DNA from: Candidatus Latescibacterota bacterium
GTDB lineage: Bacteria > Krumholzibacteriota > Krumholzibacteriia > WVZY01 > JAKEHA01
Direction: 5' to 3'
Assembly: GCA_022615275.1 (NCBI GenBank)
Contig: JAKEHA010000112.1
Location: 1 to 18,505 of the forward strand
DNA: 18,505 nucleotides
Part shown: one piece after another, positions 1 through 7,010 of the stretch
Layout: each line of letters begins with the position of its first letter
Numbering within the stretch: position 1 is the first letter of the stretch
Notes under the pieces: model-generated
Told to the model about the DNA's origin: nothing
What the model saw: only the letters and a program-made list of their open reading frames with translations
The model's database searches: none
Translations under genes and position numbers: made by a program

Positions 1-1
1 C

Positions 2-1225
2 CTCACCCTAAGGTTGGTATCGGCCCGCGACGGCGGGCGCGGGTTCTACGACTACTTTCGCGACCGAGTCCTGTTTCCCATCGTCCATCCGGGCGGTCGG
101 GTGGTCGGATTCGGCGGTCGCGTCCTCGGTGACGCGGAGCCCAAGTACCTCAATTCGGCGGAAAGTCCGCTGTTCCAGAAGCGGCGGACCTTCTACGGCG
201 TCGACCGGGCTCGGGACCCCATACGGGCGGCCCGCTTCGCGTACATCGTCGAGGGGTACACCGACCTCATTCGGCTCCACCTGTGCGGGGTGGAGAACTC
301 GCTCGCGACGTGCGGAACGGCGCTGACTCGCGAGCACGCCGCCCGGGTGCGCCGCCTGACGCGCCGGGTAGTCATAGTGCCCGATGGGGACGCCGCGGGA
401 GAGAACGCAGCCCTCATTTCAGGCGCGCTGCTGATGGCCGAAGGGGTAGAAGTGGGGGTGGTTTCGCTACCCCCCGGAACCGACCCCGATTCTGCGGGTA
501 AATCGCTCGCGCAGAAAGAGTTCAAGGAACTTTTGGGTCGCGCGATGGAATATTTCGCATACCTTGACTATACTACCCAGCATCGAAACCCGACCGCGCG
601 CGAGCGTGAGGAGCTCATTCGACGCATCGTCGGTGCCATTTCGTCAGCAGACGACCCCCTTCGGGCGGATGTTCTGGTCGGCGAGTTGGCCCGGGTGGTC
701 GGGGTCGACCCCGCGGGGCTGCGCAGGTTGCTTCGTCCCACGGGTGGCAAGGCCGACGGGGATCGGCGTGCGGGGTCTGATGAGGGAACAAGCCGGTCCG
801 GAGCTAGACGGGCGGCACTCGAGCGCCTCGTTCTTCGGCTGGTGATGGAGGGCACCCCGTCGGCGCTCGACGCACTCGATTCCCTCGATGTAGAAGATTT
901 CTCGGACGAGGCTAACCGCAAGCTATATAAACTGCTTGACTCGATGCGGGAGGCCCATATTGATTTGAGGGGTCGCGACTTTCAGCGTCGGGCAGAAGAG
1001 ACAGGGCTCTCGGGGTTCGCCAACGAAATATCCCTCGTCTCCGTCCCACCGGGGAACATCGACACCCTCCTCAAAGACCACTTGCGGGAGTTGAAGAAAC
1101 GCCGGATCGAGGACGAGTTGGAGCAGCTTCGTGAGCGGCTTCTCAATGTTCCGGCGGAGAGTGAAGAGTCCATAGCGATAGCCGAGTACTTTAAACGCCT
1201 GAGGCAGGCGCTGGAGGAGTTGTGA
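2..1225 (+). CDS. dnaG: DNA primase DnaG (5'-truncated by window edge)
   Basis: This primase synthesises RNA primers for the replisome. The reading frame is already open at base 2, so the N-terminal zinc-binding domain and the start of the catalytic core lie outside the window. Counting from the TTG at 14, residues about 12-38 match the conserved DnaG stretch with FPI and the GFGGR box. The Toprim metal-binding motifs follow: EGYTD at 80-84, DGDAAG at 124-129 and GTDPD at 155-159. After a variable linker (about 240-265), the last 135 residues look like the helical C-terminal domain that contacts DnaB helicase, ending in a charged helical tail. The stop codon overlaps the rpoD start (GTGA), so the two genes are probably translationally coupled. 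The codons here use A/T in third position more often than those of rpoD. Identity is secure; only the 5' end is missing. Confidence 0.95.
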   Translation, partial: LTLRLVSARDGGRGFYDYFRDRVLFPIVHPGGRVVGFGGRVLGDAEPKYLNSAESPLFQKRRTFYGVDRARDPIRAARFAYIVEGYTDLIRLHLCGVENSLATCGTALTREHAARVRRLTRRVVIVPDGDAAGENAALISGALLMAEGVEVGVVSLPPGTDPDSAGKSLAQKEFKELLGRAMEYFAYLDYTTQHRNPTAREREELIRRIVGAISSADDPLRADVLVGELARVVGVDPAGLRRLLRPTGGKADGDRRAGSDEGTSRSGARRAALERLVLRLVMEGTPSALDALDSLDVEDFSDEANRKLYKLLDSMREAHIDLRGRDFQRRAEETGLSGFANEISLVSVPPGNIDTLLKDHLRELKKRRIEDELEQLRERLLNVPAESEESIAIAEYFKRLRQALEEL

Positions 1226-3036
1226 GGCGCGTGGGTGCGAAAGCAAAGAATACGGGTGCGGCGACTACGAGTGCACCGGCGACCGCGCCGGATCGCTTCG
1301 AGTTCATTCTCGGGGATATCCGGAAGATCGCGGAGGAGAAGGGCTTCGTCTTGAATCACGAGATCGACCATCTCGTGGGCGAGGACTTCAGCCCCGAAGA
1401 CATCGTCATTCTCTACGACCGCTTGAGCGAGGAGAAGATCGACTTCTTCGACTCGCCCGAGAAGGCGCGCTTGAAGATCGAAGCGCGCAAGCGGCGCGAA
1501 GAGAAGGAAGAAGAGAAGAAGGTCGAAGAGGACGTCAAGGCCGTCATTCGCTACGACGACCCGGTGCGCATGTATTTGCGCGAGATGGGCAAGGTCCCGC
1601 TCCTCGATCGCGAGGGCGAAGTGGAGATCGCCAAGCGCATCGAGCAGGGTCAGATCATGATCGCGAAGGCGGTGTTCTCGCTCGACTCGCCCATTCGCGA
1701 GCTGCAGCGCTTGGCGCGCGCGGTCGAGAAGGGCGACATGCGCCTGGACGAAGTCGTGCAGGTGGAGACGGGCGGACTCGCTCCGTCGTACACCGGCAAG
1801 AAGGAGCGCCAGGCGCGCTTCCGTCCGGTCAAGAAGATCGCGACCTTGCGCAAGGAGATCGTCGAGCTCCAGAAGAAGCTCAAGCTCAAGAAGAGCGCGG
1901 CCAAGCGGCCGGCACTCGGGCGCTCTTTGGAGATGCGGCAGGCCAAGCTGTTCGAGGAGTACATCAAACTCCAGCTCAATCCCAAGCAGCTCGAGAAGAT
2001 CGTCGAGAAGATTCGCGGCCAGCGCGACCGCCTGAAGGACTACGAGGCCAAGCTGCTCGAGTACGAGGACTTCGTCGGGCTCGGTTACGACGACATCGTG
2101 ACCCAGTCGAAGAAGCTCAAGGGCTCGCGCCGCAAGAGCGTCAAGGTCGAGGGCAAGGGGACCTGGTCGCTCGACATGCTCGAGGACTTCGAGCGCAAGA
2201 TGCGCTCGCTGCGCACCGAGATCAAGGCCATCGAGAAGGAAGAGAACATCTCGATCGCGGACTTGGACAAGATCGCGGAGAACATCCGTCGCGGCGAGAT
2301 CCAGGTCCAGCGCGCCAAGAAAGAGATGATCGAGGCCAACGTGCGCTTGGTGATCGCGATCGCGAAGCGCTACACCAACCGCGGCCTCGAGTTCCTCGAT
2401 CTCATTCAGGAAGGGAATTCCGGCCTCATGCGCGCGGTCGACAAGTTCGACTACCGCAAGGGCTACAAGTTCTCGACCTACGCCACGTGGTGGATCCGCC
2501 AGGCCATCACGCGCGCGATCGCGGACCAGGCGCGCACCATTCGCGTCCCGGTCCACATGATCGAGGCCATCAACAAGGTATCGCGCGCGCAGCGCAAGCT
2601 GGTGCAGGAGCAGGGCCGCGACCCGACTCCGGAAGAGGTCGCGAAGAAGCTCAACTACCCGCTCGACAAGGTCAAGAGTGTCATGAAGGCGAGCATGGAG
2701 CCCATCTCGCTCGATCGCCCGATCGGCGAGGACGAGGACTCCAACCTGTCCGACTTCATCGAGGACACCTCGGCCGCCTCGCCGGCGCAGACCGCGTCGC
2801 ACGCGATGCTGCGCGACCAGTTGAACCGCGTGTTGAGCACGCTCACGCGCCGCGAGGAGAAAGTGATCCGGCTTCGTTTCGGGCTGGGCGACGGCACGCC
2901 GCGCACGCTCGAAGAGGTCGGGACCATTTTCAACGTCACGCGCGAACGCGTGCGCCAGATCGAGGCCAAGGCCCTGAAGAAGCTCCAGCACCCCAGCCGG
3001 GCGCGAAAGCTCAAGGGCTACACGGAGATCATCTAG
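1222..3036 (+). CDS. rpoD: Primary sigma factor RpoD (sigma-70)
   Basis: This is the housekeeping sigma subunit that directs RNA polymerase to -35/-10 promoters. The protein has 604 residues. Region 1.1 is at about 27-75 and region 1.2 at 110-143 (YDDPVRMYLREMG). A long, charged non-conserved region spans about 145-360. Region 2 covers about 361-445, with the aromatic -10-melting segment FSTYATWWIRQA. Region 3 runs to about 520, and region 4 (528-604) carries the RERVRQIEAKAL -35-recognition helix. The GTG at 1222 overlaps the dnaG stop by 4 nt, with GGAGGAG at 1213-1219 just before it. A second GTG at 1231 fits the same Shine-Dalgarno (SD) at a longer spacing and is a possible alternative start. 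Third-position GC is extreme, as expected for a highly expressed gene. A strong terminator follows. Confidence 0.98.
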   Translation: MRRVGAKAKNTGAATTSAPATAPDRFEFILGDIRKIAEEKGFVLNHEIDHLVGEDFSPEDIVILYDRLSEEKIDFFDSPEKARLKIEARKRREEKEEEKKVEEDVKAVIRYDDPVRMYLREMGKVPLLDREGEVEIAKRIEQGQIMIAKAVFSLDSPIRELQRLARAVEKGDMRLDEVVQVETGGLAPSYTGKKERQARFRPVKKIATLRKEIVELQKKLKLKKSAAKRPALGRSLEMRQAKLFEEYIKLQLNPKQLEKIVEKIRGQRDRLKDYEAKLLEYEDFVGLGYDDIVTQSKKLKGSRRKSVKVEGKGTWSLDMLEDFERKMRSLRTEIKAIEKEENISIADLDKIAENIRRGEIQVQRAKKEMIEANVRLVIAIAKRYTNRGLEFLDLIQEGNSGLMRAVDKFDYRKGYKFSTYATWWIRQAITRAIADQARTIRVPVHMIEAINKVSRAQRKLVQEQGRDPTPEEVAKKLNYPLDKVKSVMKASMEPISLDRPIGEDEDSNLSDFIEDTSAASPAQTASHAMLRDQLNRVLSTLTRREEKVIRLRFGLGDGTPRTLEEVGTIFNVTRERVRQIEAKALKKLQHPSRARKLKGYTEII

Positions 3037-3059
3037 TCGTTTCGGCCGGATTCGACGCG

Positions 3060-3104
3060 ATCGGGCGTCGACTCTTCGCGAGTCGGCGCCCGATTATTTT
3101 TTTT
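3060..3104 (+). terminator. Intrinsic terminator after rpoD
   Basis: A 15-bp stem pairs 3060-3074 with 3080-3094 (one G-T wobble, otherwise perfect), with the five-base loop TTCGC. A tract of nine T's interrupted once by A follows at 3095-3104. It begins 24 bases after the rpoD stop and should end the dnaG-rpoD transcript. Confidence 0.93.
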
Positions 3105-3132
3105 GCCGCTGCGTATCACCGGCGGTCTGGGC

Positions 3133-3138
3133 TATTCT
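3133..3138 (+). promoter_or_regulatory. Candidate -10 element for the tRNA gene
   Basis: TATTCT ends 9 bases before the first base of the tRNA, which would leave a very short 5' leader. No good -35 box is seen at 16-18 bp spacing, so support comes from position and from the same hexamer recurring before the zinc-ribbon gene. Confidence 0.45.
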
Positions 3139-3147
3139 CACGAAACC

Positions 3148-3224
3148 GGGCCCATAGCTCAGCCGGTTAGAGCGAGCGGCTCATAACCGCTTGGTCCCAG
3201 GTTCAAGTCCTGGTGGGCCCACCA
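3148..3224 (+). tRNA. ileX: tRNA with CAT anticodon, probably tRNA-Ile2 (lysidine-modified)
   Basis: This 77-nt cloverleaf has the acceptor stem GGGCCCA paired with TGGGCCC and an encoded CCA end. The anticodon stem AGCGG/CCGCT frames CAT at 3182-3184, and the T-arm contains GTTCAAGTC. The CAT anticodon could be elongator Met, initiator Met or Ile2. The first acceptor pair is a standard G-C, which argues against initiator tRNA. The segment CGCTTGGTC followed by GTTCAAGTCC resembles E. coli ileX, and the position just after rpoD matches the E. coli location of ileX. I therefore infer Ile2, which needs TilS to convert C34 to lysidine so that AUA is read. Elongator Met remains possible. Confidence 0.9.
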
Positions 3225-3230
3225 AGCCAG

Positions 3231-3258
3231 GAAAGCCCGCTCTCCGGAGCGGGCTTTC
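3231..3258 (+). terminator. Hairpin terminator after the tRNA
   Basis: A perfect 12-bp stem (3231-3242 with 3247-3258) closes a TCCG tetraloop only 6 bases after the tRNA CCA. The T tract is short and broken (TCGTTT). It is probably the transcription stop or 3' processing boundary of the tRNA transcript. Confidence 0.75.
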
Positions 3259-3277
3259 TCGTTTCGTGCGCGTGTGC

Positions 3278-3283
3278 TATTCT
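3278..3283 (+). promoter_or_regulatory. Candidate -10 element for the zinc-ribbon gene
   Basis: TATTCT lies 14 bases before the ATG at 3298, predicting an mRNA leader of under 10 nt. It is the same hexamer seen before the tRNA. The -35 position falls in the tRNA terminator and is poor. Confidence 0.4.
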
Positions 3284-3297
3284 GCCGGTCACCATCC

Positions 3298-4014
3298 ATG
3301 ACCGACCTCCGTCGCGATATCAGCTTGCTCGTCATGATCGCCCGCATCGAGGCGACGTTGTACGCGCACAAAATGGCCCTCCAAAAAATCCCGACCGACA
3401 TCGCCGCCATCGACCGCTCGCTGGCCGCCCTCGAGGCGCGGGACAAGGCGCTCAAAGCCACGCTGGAGGACCTGACCACGACCCGGCGCAACACCGAGAA
3501 GAAGCTCCGCGAGCACGAGGATCACCTCAAGAAGAGCCGCGGCCAGCAGTCGCTGGTCAAGACCAACGAAGAGTACACGGCCATGCTCAAGGAGATTTCG
3601 AATCTCGAGCAGCAGATCAGCGACGAAGAGGAGCAGCTCCTGATTCTGATGGACCGCATTGAGGCGGCGCAGAAGGACGCGAAGACCGCGGGCGAAGTGG
3701 TCACGACCGAGCGTGCCAAGCGCACCGGCGAGCGCGCGGTCCTGGAAGCGCAACAGGCGAGCGTCAAGGCCGAGGTCGAGCGCCTCACGCGCGAGCGGCC
3801 CAAGCTCCTGTCGGAATTGAGCCCGCCGGTCCTCAAGCGCTACGAGCGCCTGTCCGAGAAACACCGCGACGTGGCCGTGGTGCGGGTCAAGGACGACCAC
3901 TGCGGCACCTGCGGGCAAACGCTCCCGCCGCAACTTGCCGTCGAAGTTCGAAAAGGCGACCAATTCATCATGTGCCCGGCGTGCGGGCGCATCCTGATCC
4001 ACTATGCAGATTGA
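3298..4014 (+). CDS. C4-type zinc-ribbon coiled-coil protein (COG1579/DUF164 family)
   Basis: This 238-residue protein has two parts. Residues about 5-185 form a long, charged, heptad-like helical region rich in Lys, Glu and Leu, which looks like an antiparallel coiled coil. The C-terminus is a zinc ribbon with C202-x2-C205 and C226-x2-C229. This architecture is typical of COG1579 proteins, described as possible nucleic-acid-binding proteins with no firmly established function. I chose the ATG at 3298 because the only upstream in-frame start, a GTG at 3274, would place its N-terminus across the putative -10 box. The 3' end overlaps the RNase H gene by 11 bases, so the two are probably co-expressed. 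The coupling to RNase H suggests an RNA/DNA metabolism role, which is inference. Confidence 0.88.
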   Translation: MTDLRRDISLLVMIARIEATLYAHKMALQKIPTDIAAIDRSLAALEARDKALKATLEDLTTTRRNTEKKLREHEDHLKKSRGQQSLVKTNEEYTAMLKEISNLEQQISDEEEQLLILMDRIEAAQKDAKTAGEVVTTERAKRTGERAVLEAQQASVKAEVERLTRERPKLLSELSPPVLKRYERLSEKHRDVAVVRVKDDHCGTCGQTLPPQLAVEVRKGDQFIMCPACGRILIHYAD

Positions 4015-4666
4015 TCCCGTACGCGCGCGCAAGCTCGCGACACTCCTGAAGAAAGTCGCGCACGGCACACCGCTCGCGGTGGCCGCGGTGGAAGCCGGGA
4101 TCGGCTCGGCGGAGCTCGAGCGCATCATGAAGGACGTGGAGCGCGAGCTCTATGCGCGCGCGCGCGAAGCCGATTCACCACCCGACCCGCACACCAAGGC
4201 CACCAAGCCGGAAACGAAACCCGCCAAGAAGAAGAAAAACGCGAAGAAGTCCGGCGGCCTGGCGCTCATCGCCTACGCAGACGGCGGGTCGCGCGGCAAC
4301 CCCGGCAAGGCGGGGTGCGCGGCCATCATCTTCGACGCCGACGGTGCGGAGTTGTTGCGCCGCGCGCGGCTCCTCGGCAAGACCACCAACAACGTGGCCG
4401 AGTACGAAGCGGTGCTCTTGGCGCTCGGCCTGTGCCACGAGCTGGGCGCGCGCGACGTGACACTTCGACTCGACAGTGAATTGGTCGTGCGCCAGGTCGA
4501 CGGAAGTTACAAAGTCAAGCACCCCGAGCTGCAGCGCCTCCACGCCCGCGTCCACGAGTTCATGAAGGAATTCGACTCGGTCGAGATCGAGCACGTCCCG
4601 CGCGAGAAGAACAAGGACACCGACAAGCTGGTCAACGCGGCGCTCGACGGTAAAGAACTCGACTAA
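4004..4666 (+). CDS. RNase HI-type ribonuclease with N-terminal extension
   Basis: The enzyme is predicted to cleave the RNA strand of RNA-DNA hybrids. The RNase H fold occupies about residues 86-216 of 220. The catalytic acids are visible: Asp in AYADGGSRGNPG, Glu in NNVAEYEA, Asp in RLDSELVV, and the C-terminal Asp in NKDTDKLVNAA. This spacing resembles the short RNase HI/RnhA-like group found in many bacteria and archaea rather than E. coli RnhA. The first 85 residues are extra. About 1-55 are helical and possibly HTH-like, and about 65-84 are a Lys/Pro-rich linker, perhaps a hybrid-binding or tethering segment. The ATG overlaps the zinc-ribbon gene by 11 bases and has no clear SD, consistent with translational coupling. 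Confidence 0.88.
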   Translation: MQIDPVRARKLATLLKKVAHGTPLAVAAVEAGIGSAELERIMKDVERELYARAREADSPPDPHTKATKPETKPAKKKKNAKKSGGLALIAYADGGSRGNPGKAGCAAIIFDADGAELLRRARLLGKTTNNVAEYEAVLLALGLCHELGARDVTLRLDSELVVRQVDGSYKVKHPELQRLHARVHEFMKEFDSVEIEHVPREKNKDTDKLVNAALDGKELD

Positions 4667-4672
4667 GCGCGG

Positions 4673-4682
4673 TGCAAAGTGG
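4673..4682 (+). repeat. Direct repeat copy 1 (TGCAAAGTGG), candidate RHH half-operator
   Basis: The 10-mer TGCAAAGTGG occurs here and again at 4714-4723, exactly 41 bp apart (about four helical turns). The two copies flank the TTGACA box of the RHH gene. This spacing suits cooperative binding by a ribbon-helix-helix dimer or tetramer. Confidence 0.55.
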
Positions 4683-4692
4683 AGTTTAGCTC

Positions 4693-4721
4693 TTGACAAC
4701 TGGGTGAAAGTGATGCAAAGT
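4693..4721 (+). promoter_or_regulatory. Promoter of the RHH-methyltransferase operon
   Basis: A perfect -35 box TTGACA (4693-4698) is followed after 17 bp by CAAAGT (4716-4721), a 3/6 match to the -10 consensus. The ATG of the RHH gene begins 8 bases later, so the transcript would be leaderless or nearly so. No SD precedes the ATG. Confidence 0.55.
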
Positions 4722-4728
4722 GGTGCAT
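4713..4728. promoter_or_regulatory. Palindromic operator candidate over the -10 box of the RHH gene
   Basis: ATGCA-N6-TGCAT is a perfect inverted repeat. It covers the putative -10 hexamer and contains the second TGCAAAGTGG repeat. A protein bound here would block polymerase. The adjacent RHH protein is the natural candidate; the HTH inside the methyltransferase is an alternative. Confidence 0.5.
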
Positions 4729-4729
4729 T

Positions 4730-4948
4730 ATGGCAAACCGACGAGTTCCCTCATTCTCAGCTCCCGCCGAACGCACTATCCGTGCGTCAGTTAGCCTCCC
4801 GGGGGACCAGTACGAGGAGTTGGACCGGCTGGCGCATCTCCAGCGTGTGTCGCTCGCCTGGATAGTTCGTGAGGCGGTTCAGGAGTATCTTGCGAGACGG
4901 TTACCGACAACCGGAGCAACGTCAGAAGCCGACACGGGGAATCGATGA
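4730..4948 (+). CDS. Ribbon-helix-helix (CopG/Arc-type) DNA-binding protein, probable R-M regulator
   Basis: This 72-residue protein has a disordered N-terminus. Residues about 16-23 (TIRASVSL) form the DNA-contacting beta strand, helix A is at about 25-38 and helix B at about 41-57 (SLAWIVREAVQEYLA). This is the classic RHH layout, and such proteins dimerise and read the major groove with the strand. The stop overlaps the methyltransferase start by four bases (ATGA), so the pair forms one operon. A TTGACA promoter with direct repeats and a palindrome lies immediately upstream, suggesting autoregulation and control of methyltransferase dose. In R-M systems this place is more often taken by an HTH controller (C) protein. 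A CopG-type antitoxin role is possible, but no toxin gene is adjacent. Codon use is less GC-biased than in the flanking genes. Confidence 0.75.
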   Translation: MANRRVPSFSAPAERTIRASVSLPGDQYEELDRLAHLQRVSLAWIVREAVQEYLARRLPTTGATSEADTGNR

Positions 4949-6048
4949 ATCACAGGACGAAGGACTTTCTGAGCATTAGGGAGAAACTCGGAGAGAGTCT
5001 CCGCCTGGCGGGCGATCGGGCTCTCGTCGCTGAGGGGGATTCTCTTTCGCTAATCCGTCGGCTGCCTTCGCACTCGGTGTCCCTCATCCTAACGGACCCG
5101 CCCTATCACAGTACAAAGAAGCACAGTATCTACGGCGACACATCGTTCAACGAGGATTCCGATTACCTTGCGTGGATCCGCGAATACGCACATGAGTGGC
5201 GCAGAGTCCTTCGCCCAAATGGTTCGTTCTTCTGCTTCTGTGCGTCCGACTTGGCCGCACGGCTAGAAGTCTTGTTCGCAGCGGAGTTCAATGTCTTGTC
5301 TCACGTCGTATGGACAAAGCCAAATGATCCCGGATTCGACGGCTGGAAGGGCAAGATGAAGAAGGAGGCTCTACGACAGTGGTATCCGCACTCCGAGAGA
5401 ATCATTTTCGCCGAGCCAGCGGTGGACGGGAACTTGCATCGCTCACCTTTCGCTCACTTCTTGCGGGAGATTCGCAAGCAATCTGGCCTCTCGGCTCATG
5501 CGTTGGCCGAAGCGATTGGTGCCTATGGCAAGGTTAATCATGGCGGCGCTGTTTCCAATTGGGAGACTGGGCGAAACATCCCCAGTAGAGATCAGTACAG
5601 CAAAATCTGTAAGGCTGTCCTTGGTACGGGGCGGGTGGTGTCTATGCCGTCCTACGAAGACGCAGTCCGCGTATTTCGAGCGAGCCCAGCTGGAGAATTC
5701 ACAGATATTTGGACGTTTCCTTCGGTGCGCCCGTATAAGGGCAAGCACCCAGCGGAGAAGCCGGCTGCCCTTCTCGAACACGCAATCGACGCCACCTCAT
5801 TCCCGGGCGACATCGTTCTCGATTGCTTTGCCGGATCCGGAAGCACGGCTCTCGCAGCTGTCAAACTTGGGCGGCTCGCAGTCGCTATGGAGATTGATGC
5901 GAAGTGGGCGAAGACGATAGCTGATCGTGTTGGGCTGGTCAGCAATTCTGAGCCCATATCGGTCGGTGCAAATTCGAGATCTCATTTGAAGGACAACGCC
6001 AGAAGACCGAAACGTCCTCATTTGCCGCTGTTCGAAGCAGGCAAGTGA
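4945..6048 (+). CDS. Beta-class DNA methyltransferase (N6A or N4C) with embedded HTH domain
   Basis: This 367-residue protein modifies DNA using S-adenosylmethionine. Motif order defines the beta class. Catalytic motif IV (DPPY, 51-54) comes first, then a variable region, then motif X (GKHPAEKP, 266-273) and the AdoMet-binding motif I (DCFAGSGS, 293-300), followed by acidic motif II (E316). DPPY favours N6-adenine, but N4-cytosine is not excluded. Residues about 172-225 in the variable, target-recognition part look like a cro/cI-type HTH: an LREIRKQSGLS helix, then AHALAEAIG, then the AVSNWETGRNIPS signature. This could read the target site or repress the operon. GGGGA at 4936-4940 is a plausible SD, and the gene overlaps the RHH stop. 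Its 3' end overlaps the convergent endonuclease gene by 31 bp, the usual compact layout of a type II R-M pair. Confidence 0.92.
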   Translation: MNHRTKDFLSIREKLGESLRLAGDRALVAEGDSLSLIRRLPSHSVSLILTDPPYHSTKKHSIYGDTSFNEDSDYLAWIREYAHEWRRVLRPNGSFFCFCASDLAARLEVLFAAEFNVLSHVVWTKPNDPGFDGWKGKMKKEALRQWYPHSERIIFAEPAVDGNLHRSPFAHFLREIRKQSGLSAHALAEAIGAYGKVNHGGAVSNWETGRNIPSRDQYSKICKAVLGTGRVVSMPSYEDAVRVFRASPAGEFTDIWTFPSVRPYKGKHPAEKPAALLEHAIDATSFPGDIVLDCFAGSGSTALAAVKLGRLAVAMEIDAKWAKTIADRVGLVSNSEPISVGANSRSHLKDNARRPKRPHLPLFEAGK

Positions 6049-7010
6049 CCGTCGCGAATGTTTCTATCAATGATCTCGCGCATCCAACGAAGCGTCTCCG
6101 TAACTCCGGAGTCTTTGACGACGACGTTGCAGTGGTGGTGACCCCATCCTACGTTGTAGGGACGATGGTTTAGCACACCGGTTCGCAACTCCTCGATGTG
6201 GAAGAGGTTCAACTGGGTAACCGTAAGGTCCGGGACCTCCCTTCCCGCCGCTTGTGCCATTCGGCTGAAGAATCCATGGGCGGACAGTTCATCCAAACAT
6301 AACGGGCAAATTGTTCGATCATTGGCGTTGATGATTCGGTAGTTGCGGAGGCGGTCTTTATCCAAAAGTCCTTCGGTTTGACAGTTCTCCAGGGTCCGAG
6401 CCCTTCGCGAGGATGCATCGTCCGGCGTCATTCCATTCGATGTTGCAGCCTCGTTCGAATCACGGCACATCCAGTAGAGTGCTTCGAGCTGCGATCGACA
6501 CTGCTCAATCGTAATGCTGCGCGCGTACTCGTATACACGAATTCCAGCGCCTTTCATTGTCGTGGAGTTGAAGCCCCGGACTATTTTGGGTGCGGCAGTT
6601 GTAGCCGGCACCCGAGCAACGTACTGGCCTCCCAAGGCGCCCTGGCGTTGACTTGCGGGGCTCCATCCCAGAGTCTCGGGATTGTTCGCATTCCACTGCT
6701 CGCGCGTCTCGTAGAACACGAGAGTATTCTGCCCAAGCGCTAGGCCAGTCGCCCTAAGTTGTTCGGCGATGGTCGGGCTGGCGAAATATTCCGTGGGAGA
6801 CAACAGCACAATGTATCCGTTCTCATACGTTCTCTCGGTAGTGGAGGGCACACGGCACTGGGGCCATGCATTGTAAGGAATTAGCACGGTGCTGGAGCGA
6901 GCAACCCTGTTCTGAAAAATGACGTCGTCGTCGGCTCCCCGCGTCTGCCCGGTCTTGTAGATCTTTCGATCGAGCAAGGGAGGGAGCTTGTGGATCCTGG
7001 GCCGAGGCAT
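6018..7010 (-). CDS. Probable type II restriction endonuclease, tentatively BstXI-like
   Basis: The protein has 330 residues from the ATG at 7010. I chose this start because AAGGGAAG precedes it by 1-2 bases; a GTG at 7037 would add nine residues (numbering below is from that GTG). The N-terminal stretch RKIYKTGQTRGADDD and the C-terminal block resemble, from memory, the BstXI restriction enzyme family. The C-terminal part has features of an HNH-like nuclease: CPLC at 244-247, H280 in FHIEEL, then N295 and the HHHCN cluster at 300-304, which could build a metal-binding beta-beta-alpha fold. No PD-(D/E)XK motif is obvious. The strongest functional argument is context: it lies tail-to-tail with a modification methyltransferase, with 31 bp of overlap. 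GC content and codon use match the methyltransferase rather than the host genes. Restriction function is well supported; BstXI kinship is a recollection to be tested. Confidence 0.7.
   Translation of the reverse strand: MPRPRIHKLPPLLDRKIYKTGQTRGADDDVIFQNRVARSSTVLIPYNAWPQCRVPSTTERTYENGYIVLLSPTEYFASPTIAEQLRATGLALGQNTLVFYETREQWNANNPETLGWSPASQRQGALGGQYVARVPATTAAPKIVRGFNSTTMKGAGIRVYEYARSITIEQCRSQLEALYWMCRDSNEAATSNGMTPDDASSRRARTLENCQTEGLLDKDRLRNYRIINANDRTICPLCLDELSAHGFFSRMAQAAGREVPDLTVTQLNLFHIEELRTGVLNHRPYNVGWGHHHCNVVVKDSGVTETLRWMREIIDRNIRDGHLPASNSGK

Noticed and set aside
982..2991. A 669-codon open frame on the minus strand opposite rpoD
   Set aside because: It mirrors the strong third-position GC bias of rpoD, is low-complexity (Leu/Arg/Asp-rich) and has no recognisable family. 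It is an antisense shadow of a secure gene.
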